From: Pseudomonas soli
GTDB lineage: Bacteria > Pseudomonadota > Gammaproteobacteria > Pseudomonadales > Pseudomonadaceae
NCBI RefSeq assembly: GCF_900110655.1
Contig: NZ_FOEQ01000008.1
Span: 62,001 to 126,000, forward strand
Length of the DNA: 64,000 bases
Direction of reading: 5' to 3'
The notes beneath the pieces are model-generated. The model did not search any database. It worked only from the letters and a program-made list of their open reading frames with translations, and was not told the origin of the DNA. Position numbers and translations under genes: made by a program. Shown here piece by piece: positions 50,044-59,604 of this stretch. The number at the start of each line of letters is the position of its first letter. Position 1 is the stretch's first letter.

Positions 50044-50100
50044 CTAGGAAATTTCTTAGGCTCGCTCGGAACGGTCTTAGTCATCGTCGTGACGTATTCA
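50044..50100 (+). promoter_or_regulatory. BvgA-like heptad sites and promoter of the fimbrial operon
   Basis: TAGGAAA (50045-50051) and TTTCTTA (50052-50058) are head-to-head heptads inside a 16-bp near-palindrome with a single mismatch. A further half-site GGTCTTA lies at 50073-50079, 21 bp downstream in the same direction as TTTCTTA, that is two helical turns. TATTCA at 50095-50100 could be the -10, which would put the second heptad over the -35. BvgA recognises paired TTTCCTA-type heptads with further sites in helical phase, and the regulator at 55383 is of the same family. Confidence 0.6.
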
Positions 50101-50167
50101 CCAATACTTCTCCTCACCCGCTGGCCATGCGCCGGCAGGCATTGACCACTTCAAGGAGATCAGATTC

Positions 50168-50647
50168 GTGAAACGTACGTTACTCGCCCTTCCCCTGGCC
50201 ATGTTCTTCGCGGGCTCCGCTTTTGCGGTGGACCCGATCGAGAAGCAGGTCCAGGTGACTGCCCAGGTGCCGACCGACGCTTTCTTCGTCGAACCGGTGG
50301 GCGGCAACTGGATGAACGACCCGCAGGAAATGGCCTGGAACTCGTATCAGGCCAAGCTCGATCCGATCCGCAAGGAATTGCAGGTCAAGAGCACTGTGGG
50401 CCCGATCACCGCCTATCTGGTTTCGCCGGCGGTCATCGCCAGTGGCACCGAAAACATCGGCCTCGACGTCAAGGTCGGCGACACCGTGTTGCAGACCACC
50501 CCTGCCGAAGTCGTCAGCGCCACCCAGGCGGCACCGGGCGCGATCATTGGCTTCGAGGTGGCGGCCCAGCCTGCGCCAGCTAGTGGTTATGTGCCGGGCA
50601 ACTACCAGGGCCTGGTGAGCATGATCTTCGAAACCGCCGCACCCTGA
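50168..50647 (+). CDS. CS1-type fimbrial major subunit (CooA/CblA-like)
   Basis: A 159-residue pilin of the alternate (alpha, CS1/Cbl) chaperone-usher class. Signal peptide MKRTLLALPLAMFFAGSAFA is cleaved before VDPIEKQVQVTAQVPTDAFF, the donor-strand-like N terminus of CS1 pilins. SPAVIASGTENIGLDVKVGD and YQGLVSMIFETAAP complete the family pattern. No cysteines are present, as normal for this class. First gene of the fimbrial operon, 199 bp after actP. Confidence 0.88.
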   Translation: MKRTLLALPLAMFFAGSAFAVDPIEKQVQVTAQVPTDAFFVEPVGGNWMNDPQEMAWNSYQAKLDPIRKELQVKSTVGPITAYLVSPAVIASGTENIGLDVKVGDTVLQTTPAEVVSATQAAPGAIIGFEVAAQPAPASGYVPGNYQGLVSMIFETAAP

Positions 50648-50733
50648 GTCCTCTCTCTTCGTTCATCCGTTGTTCCCCCTGACCCTCGGCTCCCGCCGAG
50701 GGGCGGGTGGGTATTGCCTGCAAGCGACGCCTC

Positions 50734-53244
50734 ATGACCAATCATTCCACCCTGGCGGCCATGGGCCGCTGGTTGCTGTTGCCGGCCTGGCTGGCCGTCC
50801 ATTCGCCCGCCAGCCAGGCCGCCGGCAATGCACTTGGTGCCCTCGATGGCCTGCCGCGCGAGTTCGAAGCACATTTTTTTGATGTGCCGCTGGCAGTCCG
50901 GGTCGACCTCGATGGGCGCTACCTCGGTGATGCCATGGTGGTGCTCAGTCGCGATCAGCGCGTGCAACTGCTGGAGTTCACCGATACCCTCGACAGCCGT
51001 GAACCGGAAAGCCTGCGCCGCCGCTGGCGCGAGCGCCTGATTGACGGCCGTCCGTTGGGGGACTGTCGCGCCGATTGCCCCGACGGCCTGCGCGCGGTGC
51101 ACTACAGCCTGGTGAACTCGCAGCTGTCGCTATTGACCGACCAGGCCGAGATCTCCGATGTCAGTGAACGTTTTCATCGTCAGCCGGAGCAGGGCAGCTA
51201 TGGGCTGCTGCTGCGCAACCAGCTCAACCTGGTCAATGACGGCCATGCCACCAGTGGTCGTTATGCCTTGCAGGGCCAGGGCAGCGTGGGCAACTGGACC
51301 ACCTTGGCCGACGGCCAGCTCGACCGGGGCAGCGACAGCCGCCAGGGCACGCGCCATCGGGTCGACCAGTTGTATGCCGAGCGCCTGGTGGAAAACCAGT
51401 TCTATCGGCTGGGATACTTCACTCCCAGCGCCCAGGGTTTGACCCGCCAGCCGCGGTTGATGGGCTCCAGGGCTGACACCACCCTTGGCCTGATGCTTGG
51501 CAGCAGCGACAGCCTGACTATCGACACTGGCGCACCCAGTGCCACGCCGATCTACGTGACCCCCAATCGTCCAGCCGTCGCCGAGGTCTATCGCAATGGC
51601 GTGCTGATCAACAGTCAACCGGTGCAGCCTGGTTTGCAGGCCCTCGACACCAAAGTGCTGCCCGGAGGCATCTACGAAGTCGAGGTGCGCCTGGTCGAAG
51701 ACGGCCAGGAAACCTCGCGCAGTCAGGAATTCATCTACAAACCCAGCAACTGGCGCAGCACCGACGCGCCCTGGCGCTACAACCTGTACCTGGGGCGCCA
51801 GAGCACGTTGTTGAGCAACTGGGAGCGGGGCAACGACGACAGCCTCGCCGCTGGCGTGCTGGCCAACTACATGCTGCATCCGCGGGCGATCCTGGGCTTG
51901 TCGGCGCAGCGCGTCGATGACGCCCTGCAGTATGGCACCTCGCTGGACTGGGACATGCGGGAGCGGTTCAAGCTTTACGCCAACCTGTTCCAGACGCAAG
52001 GCCAGGGCAACGGCTACGACTTCCAGCTGATCCATGCCTATGACAGTGGCTCGTTTGTTGCCAGCCACAGTCGAACCTGGCTGGCGCGCCCTGAATGGCG
52101 TCGCCTCGATGATGGAGCGTCGCGGCCATTCCAGGCACGCCAGACGCAGTCGTCCCTGTCGCTGAGCCATCGCCTCGATCCGCGCAATACCGTCAGCATG
52201 CGGCTGTCGCAGGCTGAAGGCGCCAATGCCGGCACCGGTCTCGACCTGGGGTGGTCGTACTATGGCCGGCTGCTGGGCTCCGATGCCAACTGGCGGTTGT
52301 CGCTGTTCGATCGTCCAGGAACGGCAGCCACCGGCGAGTCTCGCAGCCGCGGCGTCAACTTGAGCCTGAGCATGAGTCTGGGTGGCGGCAGTGGTCGGCG
52401 TGTGTCCGCCAGTGTCGGCAGCCGCACCTCGCGCGACGGTGGTCGCGACCTCAACGCCTCGCTGGCCTACCAGCAAGATGTCGATATCGGCCCACTGCGC
52501 AGCGTCGGCGCTACGCTCACTGCGGACCGCTACGGCGCAGGGCTTGGCGGCGACACCCAGTTCGAGAACCAGGTCGTGCACGGCGACGCCTATGTCCAGC
52601 GTTCGTCCTACAGCGGCGACTTCAACGGTGGCCTCAATCTGCAGAGCATGTTGGCCGTGGGAGCTGGCAAGGCGGCCATGAGTGGTCAGTACCTGCCGCA
52701 CCAGGCCGGGCTGATCGTAGATGTCGAGACCGATATCGACGGGTTGAAGCTGCGCGCCGACGACCGCCATGGCGGTTCCGCCAACCTGCGGCCTGGGCGC
52801 AACGTGATCCCGGTTGCAGCCTACAAGGCCGGGCATGTGCAGTTCGACTTCGAGGGCAGCGCGGGCACCGCAGCCGTCATCCAACCCGCGAGCCTGGACT
52901 ATCACCTCAACCGTGGCGGCATCGAATACCGTCAACTGCGGGTGTTGCGTACCGTTACCGTGTTGGGGCGCCTGTTTGACGAGCATGGCAAGCCGATGCG
53001 CGGCGCCCAGGTGATCAATCACGCCAGCCGCAGTGTTACCGAAACCGATGGCTTCTTTGCGGTCGAGATGAGCGAGTCGACCCCTAGCCTGGAGGTTCGC
53101 CAACAAGGGCGAGCGGTGTGTCTGCTCAGCCTGGACATCAACACCCTCGAGCGCGAGGACGATGTGCTGCTGGCTGGCGATCAACGTTGTGTGCCTGGGG
53201 TGGCGCAGGTCGAAGCAGCGGTTGCACGCAATGGGCAGGGTTAA
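50734..53244 (+). CDS. CS1-type fimbrial outer-membrane usher (CooC/TcfC-like)
   Basis: An 836-residue usher. A signal peptide region (WLLLPAWLAVHSPASQA) precedes the N-terminal domain, then a long beta-barrel with a plug-like VTPNRPAVAEVYRNGVLINS and QPGLQALDTKVLPGGIYEVE. The C-terminal part has a carboxypeptidase-regulatory-like fold (VLGRLFDEHGKPMRGAQV) and a cysteine pair. The start is uncertain: ATG 50734 gives a normal signal peptide, while GTG 50707 has a better purine-rich site. It exports and assembles the pilin chain. Confidence 0.9.
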   Translation: MTNHSTLAAMGRWLLLPAWLAVHSPASQAAGNALGALDGLPREFEAHFFDVPLAVRVDLDGRYLGDAMVVLSRDQRVQLLEFTDTLDSREPESLRRRWRERLIDGRPLGDCRADCPDGLRAVHYSLVNSQLSLLTDQAEISDVSERFHRQPEQGSYGLLLRNQLNLVNDGHATSGRYALQGQGSVGNWTTLADGQLDRGSDSRQGTRHRVDQLYAERLVENQFYRLGYFTPSAQGLTRQPRLMGSRADTTLGLMLGSSDSLTIDTGAPSATPIYVTPNRPAVAEVYRNGVLINSQPVQPGLQALDTKVLPGGIYEVEVRLVEDGQETSRSQEFIYKPSNWRSTDAPWRYNLYLGRQSTLLSNWERGNDDSLAAGVLANYMLHPRAILGLSAQRVDDALQYGTSLDWDMRERFKLYANLFQTQGQGNGYDFQLIHAYDSGSFVASHSRTWLARPEWRRLDDGASRPFQARQTQSSLSLSHRLDPRNTVSMRLSQAEGANAGTGLDLGWSYYGRLLGSDANWRLSLFDRPGTAATGESRSRGVNLSLSMSLGGGSGRRVSASVGSRTSRDGGRDLNASLAYQQDVDIGPLRSVGATLTADRYGAGLGGDTQFENQVVHGDAYVQRSSYSGDFNGGLNLQSMLAVGAGKAAMSGQYLPHQAGLIVDVETDIDGLKLRADDRHGGSANLRPGRNVIPVAAYKAGHVQFDFEGSAGTAAVIQPASLDYHLNRGGIEYRQLRVLRTVTVLGRLFDEHGKPMRGAQVINHASRSVTETDGFFAVEMSESTPSLEVRQQGRAVCLLSLDINTLEREDDVLLAGDQRCVPGVAQVEAAVARNGQG

Positions 53245-53412
53245 GCCGTTCAGTAAGACGCATCTCAGGTGATAGCCCTGCACAGAGCAAAGGCCTACTG
53301 CCGTTTGGGACGTTTCAGGTTGCCATGCGGGAAGGATCCCGCTGGTTCGGCCATGGCCACGGAGCCACTCCCCATCAATACTTTCCCGTCAATGACGCAC
53401 GGAGTTCGCATC

Positions 53413-54147
53413 ATGAATATTTTCCGCCTGCTGGCCTCGACACTGCTGACGCTGCCCCTGGTCGCCAGTGCCGCCCCCGAGCTCAATGTCGGCGCGCTTT
53501 ACGACTACATTGACGGTGACAAGAGCACCTTGCTCAAGCGGGTACGCAACAGCGGCGACACCACTGCGTTCGTCAAGGTCAGCGTCGCCGAACTGGTGTA
53601 TGACGCAACTGGCGTTGCCCGTGAAATTGTCACTGATGGGCTGCCACTGGAGCAGCGCGGCTTGGTCGCCAGCCCGGCGCGGCTGATCGTACCCGCCCAA
53701 GGCATGCAAGCGGTACGCCTGCTTTACCGTGGCTCACGGGAGCAGGAGCGCTATTTCCGTCTGCGCTTCGTGCCGGTGCTACCGGAGCAGGGCGATGGTT
53801 TCATGGTGGATGAGCAGGAGGCTGAAAAGTACCGTGACAGCCTCAAGGCTGGGGTCAATCTGCTGGCCGGATATGGCTCGCTGTTGTTCGTCCGGCCTGC
53901 CGAGACACGTTATCAGACCCACGTAGGGCGCGCAGGCGGACAACTGACGGTCGTGAACCAGGGTAATGCCACGGTCGTGCTCGATCATTTTCGCCTGTGC
54001 CAAGCCGCAGGGCAGAAATGTGGGCCCGCCACCAAACACCACATCCTGCCGGGTCGCACCCGACAGTTCGATGGGCAGGTCGGCAAGGTGCATCAGCTCG
54101 AGTTAATCGAGGGCGGTAATGCCAAGGCAATGGTGGTGGAGGGATGA
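53413..54147 (+). CDS. CS1-type fimbrial periplasmic chaperone (CooB-like)
   Basis: A 244-residue chaperone. Signal peptide MNIFRLLASTLLTLPLVASA is followed by APELNVGALYDYIDGDKSTL. The pattern of a pilus chaperone can be seen in SPARLIVPAQGMQAVRLLYR, YFRLRFVPVLPEQ and the second domain LTVVNQGNATVVLDHF. GGAG lies eight bases before ATG 53413. It delivers subunits to the usher and would bind both pilin and tip protein. Confidence 0.87.
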   Translation: MNIFRLLASTLLTLPLVASAAPELNVGALYDYIDGDKSTLLKRVRNSGDTTAFVKVSVAELVYDATGVAREIVTDGLPLEQRGLVASPARLIVPAQGMQAVRLLYRGSREQERYFRLRFVPVLPEQGDGFMVDEQEAEKYRDSLKAGVNLLAGYGSLLFVRPAETRYQTHVGRAGGQLTVVNQGNATVVLDHFRLCQAAGQKCGPATKHHILPGRTRQFDGQVGKVHQLELIEGGNAKAMVVEG

Positions 54148-55352
54148 TCGTGCGTTTTTCTTCCACCAGACAGCGAGGGTGGGCGCGCTGGGGCTGGGCG
54201 ATTGTACTGTGCGGGGTCATGCCAGTGGCCAGCGCATTGGAAGTGACTATCAGCGCACAGTATCGGGGTGGCGGATCAGGTCGCTTCGAAAACACAACCC
54301 CACCGGGTGGGGTGTGCAGGTACTGGCCTGCCACGTGCGGAGGGGTCACGACGGTCGACTTGCCGATTACCTTCACGAAAAAAGCGGTACAGGAGGCGGC
54401 GGATCCGCGCGACGAGTTCTTCCTGCAGCTTCCCGGGCGGCGTGAGGTGGATGTCTACCACGATGAAACCGGTGAGCCGCGACGAATGAGCTTCGAGTGG
54501 ACGTTGTTCAGCGTGGTTGCCAAGAGCGCAAGACTCGATCGCAATCCAACCTATAGCCGGATACTCGGAGGATGTGTTTCCGGTGGTGGAGCGTCCGGCG
54601 GTTGGGGGGATGGCAGGGCTCGGGTGCTTTGGCGTCTCAGTGATTCGCTGACGCCTGGAGCTTGCTGGTCGCGTAGCACCTATGCCCCCGCAGGCACTGT
54701 GATGCAGGCTGACGTGGAAGAACTCAGTGTGGGTTTCAACCTGAACATACCGCCACCGTACCGGCTCAAGGCCGGCAAGTACCGGGGCTTCACCACCTTT
54801 CGCATCGGACCGGGCGGTGATTTCGACTTTGGTAACGATGTCAGCAACCTGAGTGGTGACAGCCTCACCGTCAATTTCGAACTCGATGTGCAGCACGCCT
54901 TCATGTTCGAGTTTCCACCCGGCTCTGATCGCGCTGTGCTGGAGCCCAGGAACGGCTGGCAGGCCTGGTTGGCAGGTGGCAAGGCGCCGCAGCGCATCTA
55001 TCGCGACCTGCCGTTCAGGGTGTGGTCCACCGGCCCGTTCAAGGTCTACAAGCTTTGCCAGCACGACATGGGCGCGCATTGCGCGATCAGCAGTGACGAA
55101 GGGGAACAGGTGGCCGTGGAGGTCGCCATGAGTCTGCCTGCGGGTATCCAGCACCGGGGCCAGGCGGTGGAACGCCTGCAGTTGCCTACTGGCCGCTTCG
55201 CGGCGCTTCAGTTCGAGGCCGCCATGCCAACGCTGAACCGACCAGGCCAGTTGCATTTCGAGGTGGGACGCAATGATGTACAAGCGATGCTCAAGCACCC
55301 TGGCAGTAATTATGCCGGCCAGGTCACCGTTGTCTTCGACGCCGAGCTTTAA
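54144..55352 (+). CDS. CS1-type fimbrial tip adhesin/minor subunit (CooD/CfaE-like)
   Basis: A 402-residue exported protein. Its ATG overlaps the chaperone stop. A signal region (WAIVLCGVMPVASA) ends before LEVTISAQYRGGG. The N-terminal half is rich in glycine and contains several cysteines (VCRYWPATCGG, GGCVSGGG), consistent with a receptor-binding domain. The C-terminal half (from about 240, VNFELDVQHAFMFEF) resembles a pilin domain that would join it to the fibre. Sequence of adhesin domains is variable, so ligand cannot be guessed. Confidence 0.8.
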   Translation: MIVRFSSTRQRGWARWGWAIVLCGVMPVASALEVTISAQYRGGGSGRFENTTPPGGVCRYWPATCGGVTTVDLPITFTKKAVQEAADPRDEFFLQLPGRREVDVYHDETGEPRRMSFEWTLFSVVAKSARLDRNPTYSRILGGCVSGGGASGGWGDGRARVLWRLSDSLTPGACWSRSTYAPAGTVMQADVEELSVGFNLNIPPPYRLKAGKYRGFTTFRIGPGGDFDFGNDVSNLSGDSLTVNFELDVQHAFMFEFPPGSDRAVLEPRNGWQAWLAGGKAPQRIYRDLPFRVWSTGPFKVYKLCQHDMGAHCAISSDEGEQVAVEVAMSLPAGIQHRGQAVERLQLPTGRFAALQFEAAMPTLNRPGQLHFEVGRNDVQAMLKHPGSNYAGQVTVVFDAEL

Positions 55353-55382
55353 GCGGCTGACGTAGCGCGCGAGGTAAACGCT

Positions 55383-56009
55383 ATGCACAGAGCCCTTGTG
55401 GTCGACGACCACCCTTTCATCCGCAGCACTGTCTGTATGCTGCTGCGCCAGCAACGCCTGGAGATCATCGGCCAGGCCGACAATGGCATCGACGCGGTGC
55501 GCCTGGCCCGTGAGCAGACACCGGACCTGGTGATTCTCGATATCGCCATGCCGGGCCTGGACGGGCTGGAAGTAATCGCCCGGATCAAGGCCCTGGGGAC
55601 GCTCACCCGTATAGTGGTGCTGACCTCGCAACTGGCCGAGTCCTACTCGTTGCGCTGCATGCAAGCTGGGGCCGTTGGGTATGTGTCCAAAACCGATGAT
55701 CTCGATGAACTCGGCAAAGCGGTACGCGCAGTTCTGTCAGGCTACAGCTACTTTCCCGAAGTGGCGCTCAGCTCGGTCAACCGCCGCGACCTGCAGGCAA
55801 CCGAGGCACAGTGCATCGCCAGTTTGACCGATCGCGAGTTGATGGTCCTCCAGCACCTGGCGCGAGGCTATAGCAACAAGGCCATCGGCGAGGCGATGTT
55901 GCTGAGCAACAAGACCATCAGCACCTACAAGATTCGCCTGCTGGAAAAGCTGCGACTCAGCTCGTTGATCGACCTGGCGGATTTCGCCCGTCGCAACGCG
56001 CTCATCTGA
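55383..56009 (+). CDS. LuxR/NarL-type response regulator, BvgA/EvgA/RocA family
   Basis: A 208-residue regulator. The receiver has acidic pair VDDHPF, the phosphoacceptor D53 in LVILDIAMPGLDG and the lysine in GYVSKTDD. The C-terminal LuxR helix-turn-helix is LTDRELMVLQHLARGYSNKAIG followed by STYKIRLLEKL (given in part). It starts 30 bp after the adhesin gene and 11 bp before the kinase gene. It should control the fimbrial operon; candidate sites lie at 50044-50079. Confidence 0.9.
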   Translation: MHRALVVDDHPFIRSTVCMLLRQQRLEIIGQADNGIDAVRLAREQTPDLVILDIAMPGLDGLEVIARIKALGTLTRIVVLTSQLAESYSLRCMQAGAVGYVSKTDDLDELGKAVRAVLSGYSYFPEVALSSVNRRDLQATEAQCIASLTDRELMVLQHLARGYSNKAIGEAMLLSNKTISTYKIRLLEKLRLSSLIDLADFARRNALI

Positions 56010-56020
56010 GCGCGGTCCCC

Positions 56021-59000
56021 GTGTTCCTGCGTGCCTTGCTGATAGGGATACTGGGGGGGCTGAGCTACCTGCCAACTTGCGGGGCCGTGCAATTGCATGC
56101 ACGTCCCGCCCCACAGACGCCGCCGCCGGCCCTGGATAACGAGGAACTGCGTTGGCTGTGGGAGCACCGCGAGTTGCGCCTGGGCGTGATCGCCCGTGAC
56201 AATCCACCGTTCGACATGCTTACCACAGGGCAGGCCTACGAGGGCATCACCGCCGACTACGTCGGACTGCTGGCGAGCCAACTGCGCCTCGAAGTGCAGT
56301 TGCAGGTGTTTGCATCGTTCGCCGAGGCGGCAGCTGCCCTGCGCCAAGGCAGTATCGACCTGCTCGGGTCCGTCAGCCCACAGCAGGCGCTTGAGGCAGG
56401 TTTGCATCTGTCTGCGCCCTATGCTCAGGATCGCCCCTTGCTGGTCGCCCCGCAGCAGCATGCGCGGGAACGAGTCAGCAGGGGCGCCAGCTTCAGGTTG
56501 GCGCTGGTCGACGGATACCGCCCGCGTGAACAGGTTCAGGCGTTGTACCCCTTGGCCGAAATCCAGCTTCATCCCTCGCCGTTCAGTGCCTTGGCGGCCC
56601 TCGCCTTGGGTGACGCCGACCTTTATCTGGGCAGCACGCTGGGAAGCCGTTATCTCCTGGGCCGCAACCAATGGAACGGTGCCGAGGAAATTGGCCATGC
56701 GGCCCTGGCCCGCCAGGCTGTCGGTTTTGCCATGGCCCGGGACAACAAGGCGTTGATCGGCCTGGTGGATCGGGTACTGGACGGCCTTGGTGATCAGCAT
56801 GCGGATATTCACGAGCGTTGGCACGCCCGACCTGCTGCCGTGCACAGGTCGCCAGGCATCCCGCTGAGCGATGCCGAGCGGCACTGGCTAGCCGAAAACC
56901 CACGCATCAAGGTCCTGGTGAATGAACAGGCGATGCCGCTGAGCTATCGCGATGGTAAAGGGCAACTGCAAGGGCTGAGCCTCGATCTGTTGCAATTGCT
57001 TGGTCGGCGAACGGGCTTGGAGTTTCAGGTCGAGGCAGGTGGTACTACGGCACAGATGGTCGAGCAGGTGCGTATGGGAAAGGCACAACTGATTGCCGGC
57101 CTGCCCTACAGCCCGGCGCGTGGAGAGCGCCTGGGATTCAGTCGAGGCTATCTGAGCTCTGCGTATGTACTGGTGATGCAGGGGCACGCCGACCGGCCAG
57201 CTGAGCTGGCCCAGCTGAACGGGCGGCGGCTGGCACTGGAGGAGGGCAGCTTGGCGCAGGTGTTGCTGGCCCAGGCGTATCCGAGGGTCGTGCAGTCACC
57301 GGTCAGTGGCGCATTGGAGGCGGTACACGCGGTGGCCGCCGGGAGGGTCGCGGCAGCCGTTTTGCCCCTCGACCAGGCCCGCTTGCTGGTCGCGCGCTGG
57401 TACCCGGGGCGGCTGCGGATCAGCAGTCTGGCCTTGCCAGCGGCGCATTTCGCGTTCGCCAGCAGCCCGGGGACGGTTCATCTCCAGAGCATCCTTGACA
57501 AGGCAATGCTCGACCTTGCCCCACGCGAAATCGATGCTTTGGTCCGGCGCTGGCGCAGTCCGCTGATCGTTGCCGCCAGTGCCTGGCAGCGGTACCGGCC
57601 TCACCTGCTGCTGGGATTTCTCGGCGCTTTTGTCGCATTGGTGGTGGCGCTGCTGTGGATCCGCTACCTACGCCGTCTGCAGGTGCAACTGCGGCGGGCC
57701 AAGCAAGGGGCCGAGGCAGCAAGCCACGCCAAGACGCATTTTCTGGCAGCCATGAGCCATGAAATCCGTACGCCGTTGCATGCCCTTCTGGGCATGCTGG
57801 AACTTGCCCAGCGCAAGGCGAGCCAGGGCGTGCTCGATCACTTGGCCATCGAGGTGGCCGCTGACGCTGCCCGGGGACTCCAGGAGCTGATCGGCGATAT
57901 CCTCGATGTAACCCGTATCGAGGCGGGCGAGTTGCAGTTGACGCCGGCAGTGGCATGCCTGCGCCAACAGGTGTCGCAGGTTATCCAGTGGTTCGACCAC
58001 CAGGCCCGTGACAAGGGATTGCGGCTCGATCTGACTGTTGAGGGAGAAGTTGACCGCCCGGTGCTGCTTGACCCGGTGCGCTTTCGGCAGGTGTTGGCGA
58101 ACCTGTTGAGTAATGCGATCAAGTTCACCCCGCAGGGGCGGGTACAGGTGAGTGTCTGTGCTCAGTCCCGCAGCGATCGCCTGGTGGTACGCCTGATCGT
58201 CGAGGACACCGGTATCGGCATTGCCAAGGCCGAATTGGCCGAGCTGGGCCAGCCCTTTCGCCAGGCCAGCAACCAGTCCCAGTCCCCGCGCTGCAGTACC
58301 GGGCTTGGCTTGGGCATCTGCCGCAGCTTGTGCCAGATGATGGGCGGTGACTTGCAGTTGAACAGCGAGCTGGGCAGGGGCACCCAGGCGCAAATTCACC
58401 TGGAGCTGCCAATACCCCCACTGGATCCGTCAGCGACCGTGGTTGAGCGATGCGGTGATGCCCCTTCGGATGCTGTACCGCTGCGCGTGCTGGTGGTGGA
58501 CGACTATCCGGCGAATCGATTGCTGTTGGCTCAGCAACTCGACTACCTAGGGCATCAGGCGCGGGTTGCCGAAGATGGAGCGCAGGCTCTACGGCTGTGG
58601 TTGAACGAGCACTTCGATGTCGTCATCAGCGATTGCCGCATGCCGCGCCTCGACGGTTATGGTTTGGCCAAGGCGATTCGTCTGCATGAGCGGCGCAAGG
58701 GCCGGACAGCGTGTCGGTTGGTCGGGCTTACCGCCAGCGCGTTGGCGGACGAGCGACGGCGATGCCGTGCGGCAGGCATGGATGATTGCCTATTCAAACC
58801 CCTAGGCTTGCAGGCGCTGATTGGCGCCCTGGGCGGTAGTGTTGCTCAGCAGGGCAAGCGTCTGGGGGCTCAGTGCGCGGACAAGGCGGTGTTCGATTTC
58901 GAGCATCTGCGACAGTTGGCGGACAATGATCAGGGCGCGCTGGAGGCGGTGCTCGCCGACCTGCGTCGCAGCAACCGTGATGATCTCACCCGCCTGGCAG

Positions 59001-59221
59001 ATTCAGCCGAGGACCCAATGGCTCTGGCGGTCTTGGCGCACCGGGTCAAGGGCGGCGCACGCATCTTGCGCGCGGTTGACCTTATCAACGCCTGCGAGCG
59101 GCTCGAAGGCAGTTGTGCCCGCGAACCCTTGGATCTTGAACGACTGCGCCGAGATGCTCAGGCCTTGCATGCGGTGATGCAAGACCTGGAGCGCTATCTG
59201 GCCAGTTTCACTCAGGGATGA
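56021..59221 (+). CDS. Unorthodox hybrid kinase with two periplasmic binding domains, BvgS/EvgS/RocS-like
   Basis: A 1066-residue GTG-started sensor. A signal peptide precedes two Venus-flytrap (SBP_bac_3) domains, at about 40-270 (ELRLGVIARDNPPFDMLTTG) and about 285-520 (NPRIKVLVNEQAMPLSYRDG). A single membrane helix is at about 526-548. The kinase core has H580 in AAMSHEIRTPLHALLGMLE and GTGLGLGICRSL-like ATP-binding motifs (STGLGLGICRSLC). A receiver carries D871 (VVISDCRMPRLDGYG) and a C-terminal Hpt domain carries H1007 (LAHRVKGGARILRA). This His-Asp-His layout passes phosphate to the separate regulator just upstream. No PAS domain is evident between helix and kinase core. Confidence 0.92.
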   Translation: MFLRALLIGILGGLSYLPTCGAVQLHARPAPQTPPPALDNEELRWLWEHRELRLGVIARDNPPFDMLTTGQAYEGITADYVGLLASQLRLEVQLQVFASFAEAAAALRQGSIDLLGSVSPQQALEAGLHLSAPYAQDRPLLVAPQQHARERVSRGASFRLALVDGYRPREQVQALYPLAEIQLHPSPFSALAALALGDADLYLGSTLGSRYLLGRNQWNGAEEIGHAALARQAVGFAMARDNKALIGLVDRVLDGLGDQHADIHERWHARPAAVHRSPGIPLSDAERHWLAENPRIKVLVNEQAMPLSYRDGKGQLQGLSLDLLQLLGRRTGLEFQVEAGGTTAQMVEQVRMGKAQLIAGLPYSPARGERLGFSRGYLSSAYVLVMQGHADRPAELAQLNGRRLALEEGSLAQVLLAQAYPRVVQSPVSGALEAVHAVAAGRVAAAVLPLDQARLLVARWYPGRLRISSLALPAAHFAFASSPGTVHLQSILDKAMLDLAPREIDALVRRWRSPLIVAASAWQRYRPHLLLGFLGAFVALVVALLWIRYLRRLQVQLRRAKQGAEAASHAKTHFLAAMSHEIRTPLHALLGMLELAQRKASQGVLDHLAIEVAADAARGLQELIGDILDVTRIEAGELQLTPAVACLRQQVSQVIQWFDHQARDKGLRLDLTVEGEVDRPVLLDPVRFRQVLANLLSNAIKFTPQGRVQVSVCAQSRSDRLVVRLIVEDTGIGIAKAELAELGQPFRQASNQSQSPRCSTGLGLGICRSLCQMMGGDLQLNSELGRGTQAQIHLELPIPPLDPSATVVERCGDAPSDAVPLRVLVVDDYPANRLLLAQQLDYLGHQARVAEDGAQALRLWLNEHFDVVISDCRMPRLDGYGLAKAIRLHERRKGRTACRLVGLTASALADERRRCRAAGMDDCLFKPLGLQALIGALGGSVAQQGKRLGAQCADKAVFDFEHLRQLADNDQGALEAVLADLRRSNRDDLTRLADSAEDPMALAVLAHRVKGGARILRAVDLINACERLEGSCAREPLDLERLRRDAQALHAVMQDLERYLASFTQG

Positions 59222-59240
59222 GTCTCATGCCAGACCGGGT

Positions 59241-59393
59241 TCATATCCTGCCAAGCAACAAGAGGATCAACAGGACCACCAGTACCACCCCGATAATGCC
59301 GGACGGGCCGTAACCCCAAGCGCGGGAGTGAGGGAAGACCGGTAAGCCGCCGATCAGCAGCAGGATCAGGATGATGATGAGTATCGTGGTCAT
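59241..59393 (-). CDS. DUF3309 small membrane protein (50 aa)
   Basis: A 50-residue product, MTTILIIILILLLIGGLPVF and then a PHSRAWGYGPSGI loop and a second helix VVLVVLLILLLLGRI. The GGLPVFPHSRxWGYGPSG pattern is the DUF3309 hallmark. Such proteins are common and stress-linked in proteobacteria, but function is unknown. It is convergent with the kinase gene. Confidence 0.88.
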   Translation of the reverse strand: MTTILIIILILLLIGGLPVFPHSRAWGYGPSGIIGVVLVVLLILLLLGRI

Positions 59394-59604
59394 GGCGAAG
59401 TCCTTGCGTTATGGAAGGGCTGGGGCATAGCGGTAGCCGCTTAATGTTTCCGACCGGTGCCTTTGGATAAAAATTCAATCTACCTGCCTGGCGATTTAAT
59501 GGCCTGTCGCCCGATGGCGCCGTATTCAGCAGTTTGATGCCGTACCGGCAGCCGTGGTGTTGTGGCTAGACTCCAGCCATTCCCACTGTTCAAGGCGCTG
59601 CACC

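Noticed and set aside
51130..53283. A 717-codon minus-strand frame opposite the usher
   Set aside because: Shadow of the usher; no ribosome site, no recognisable domain.
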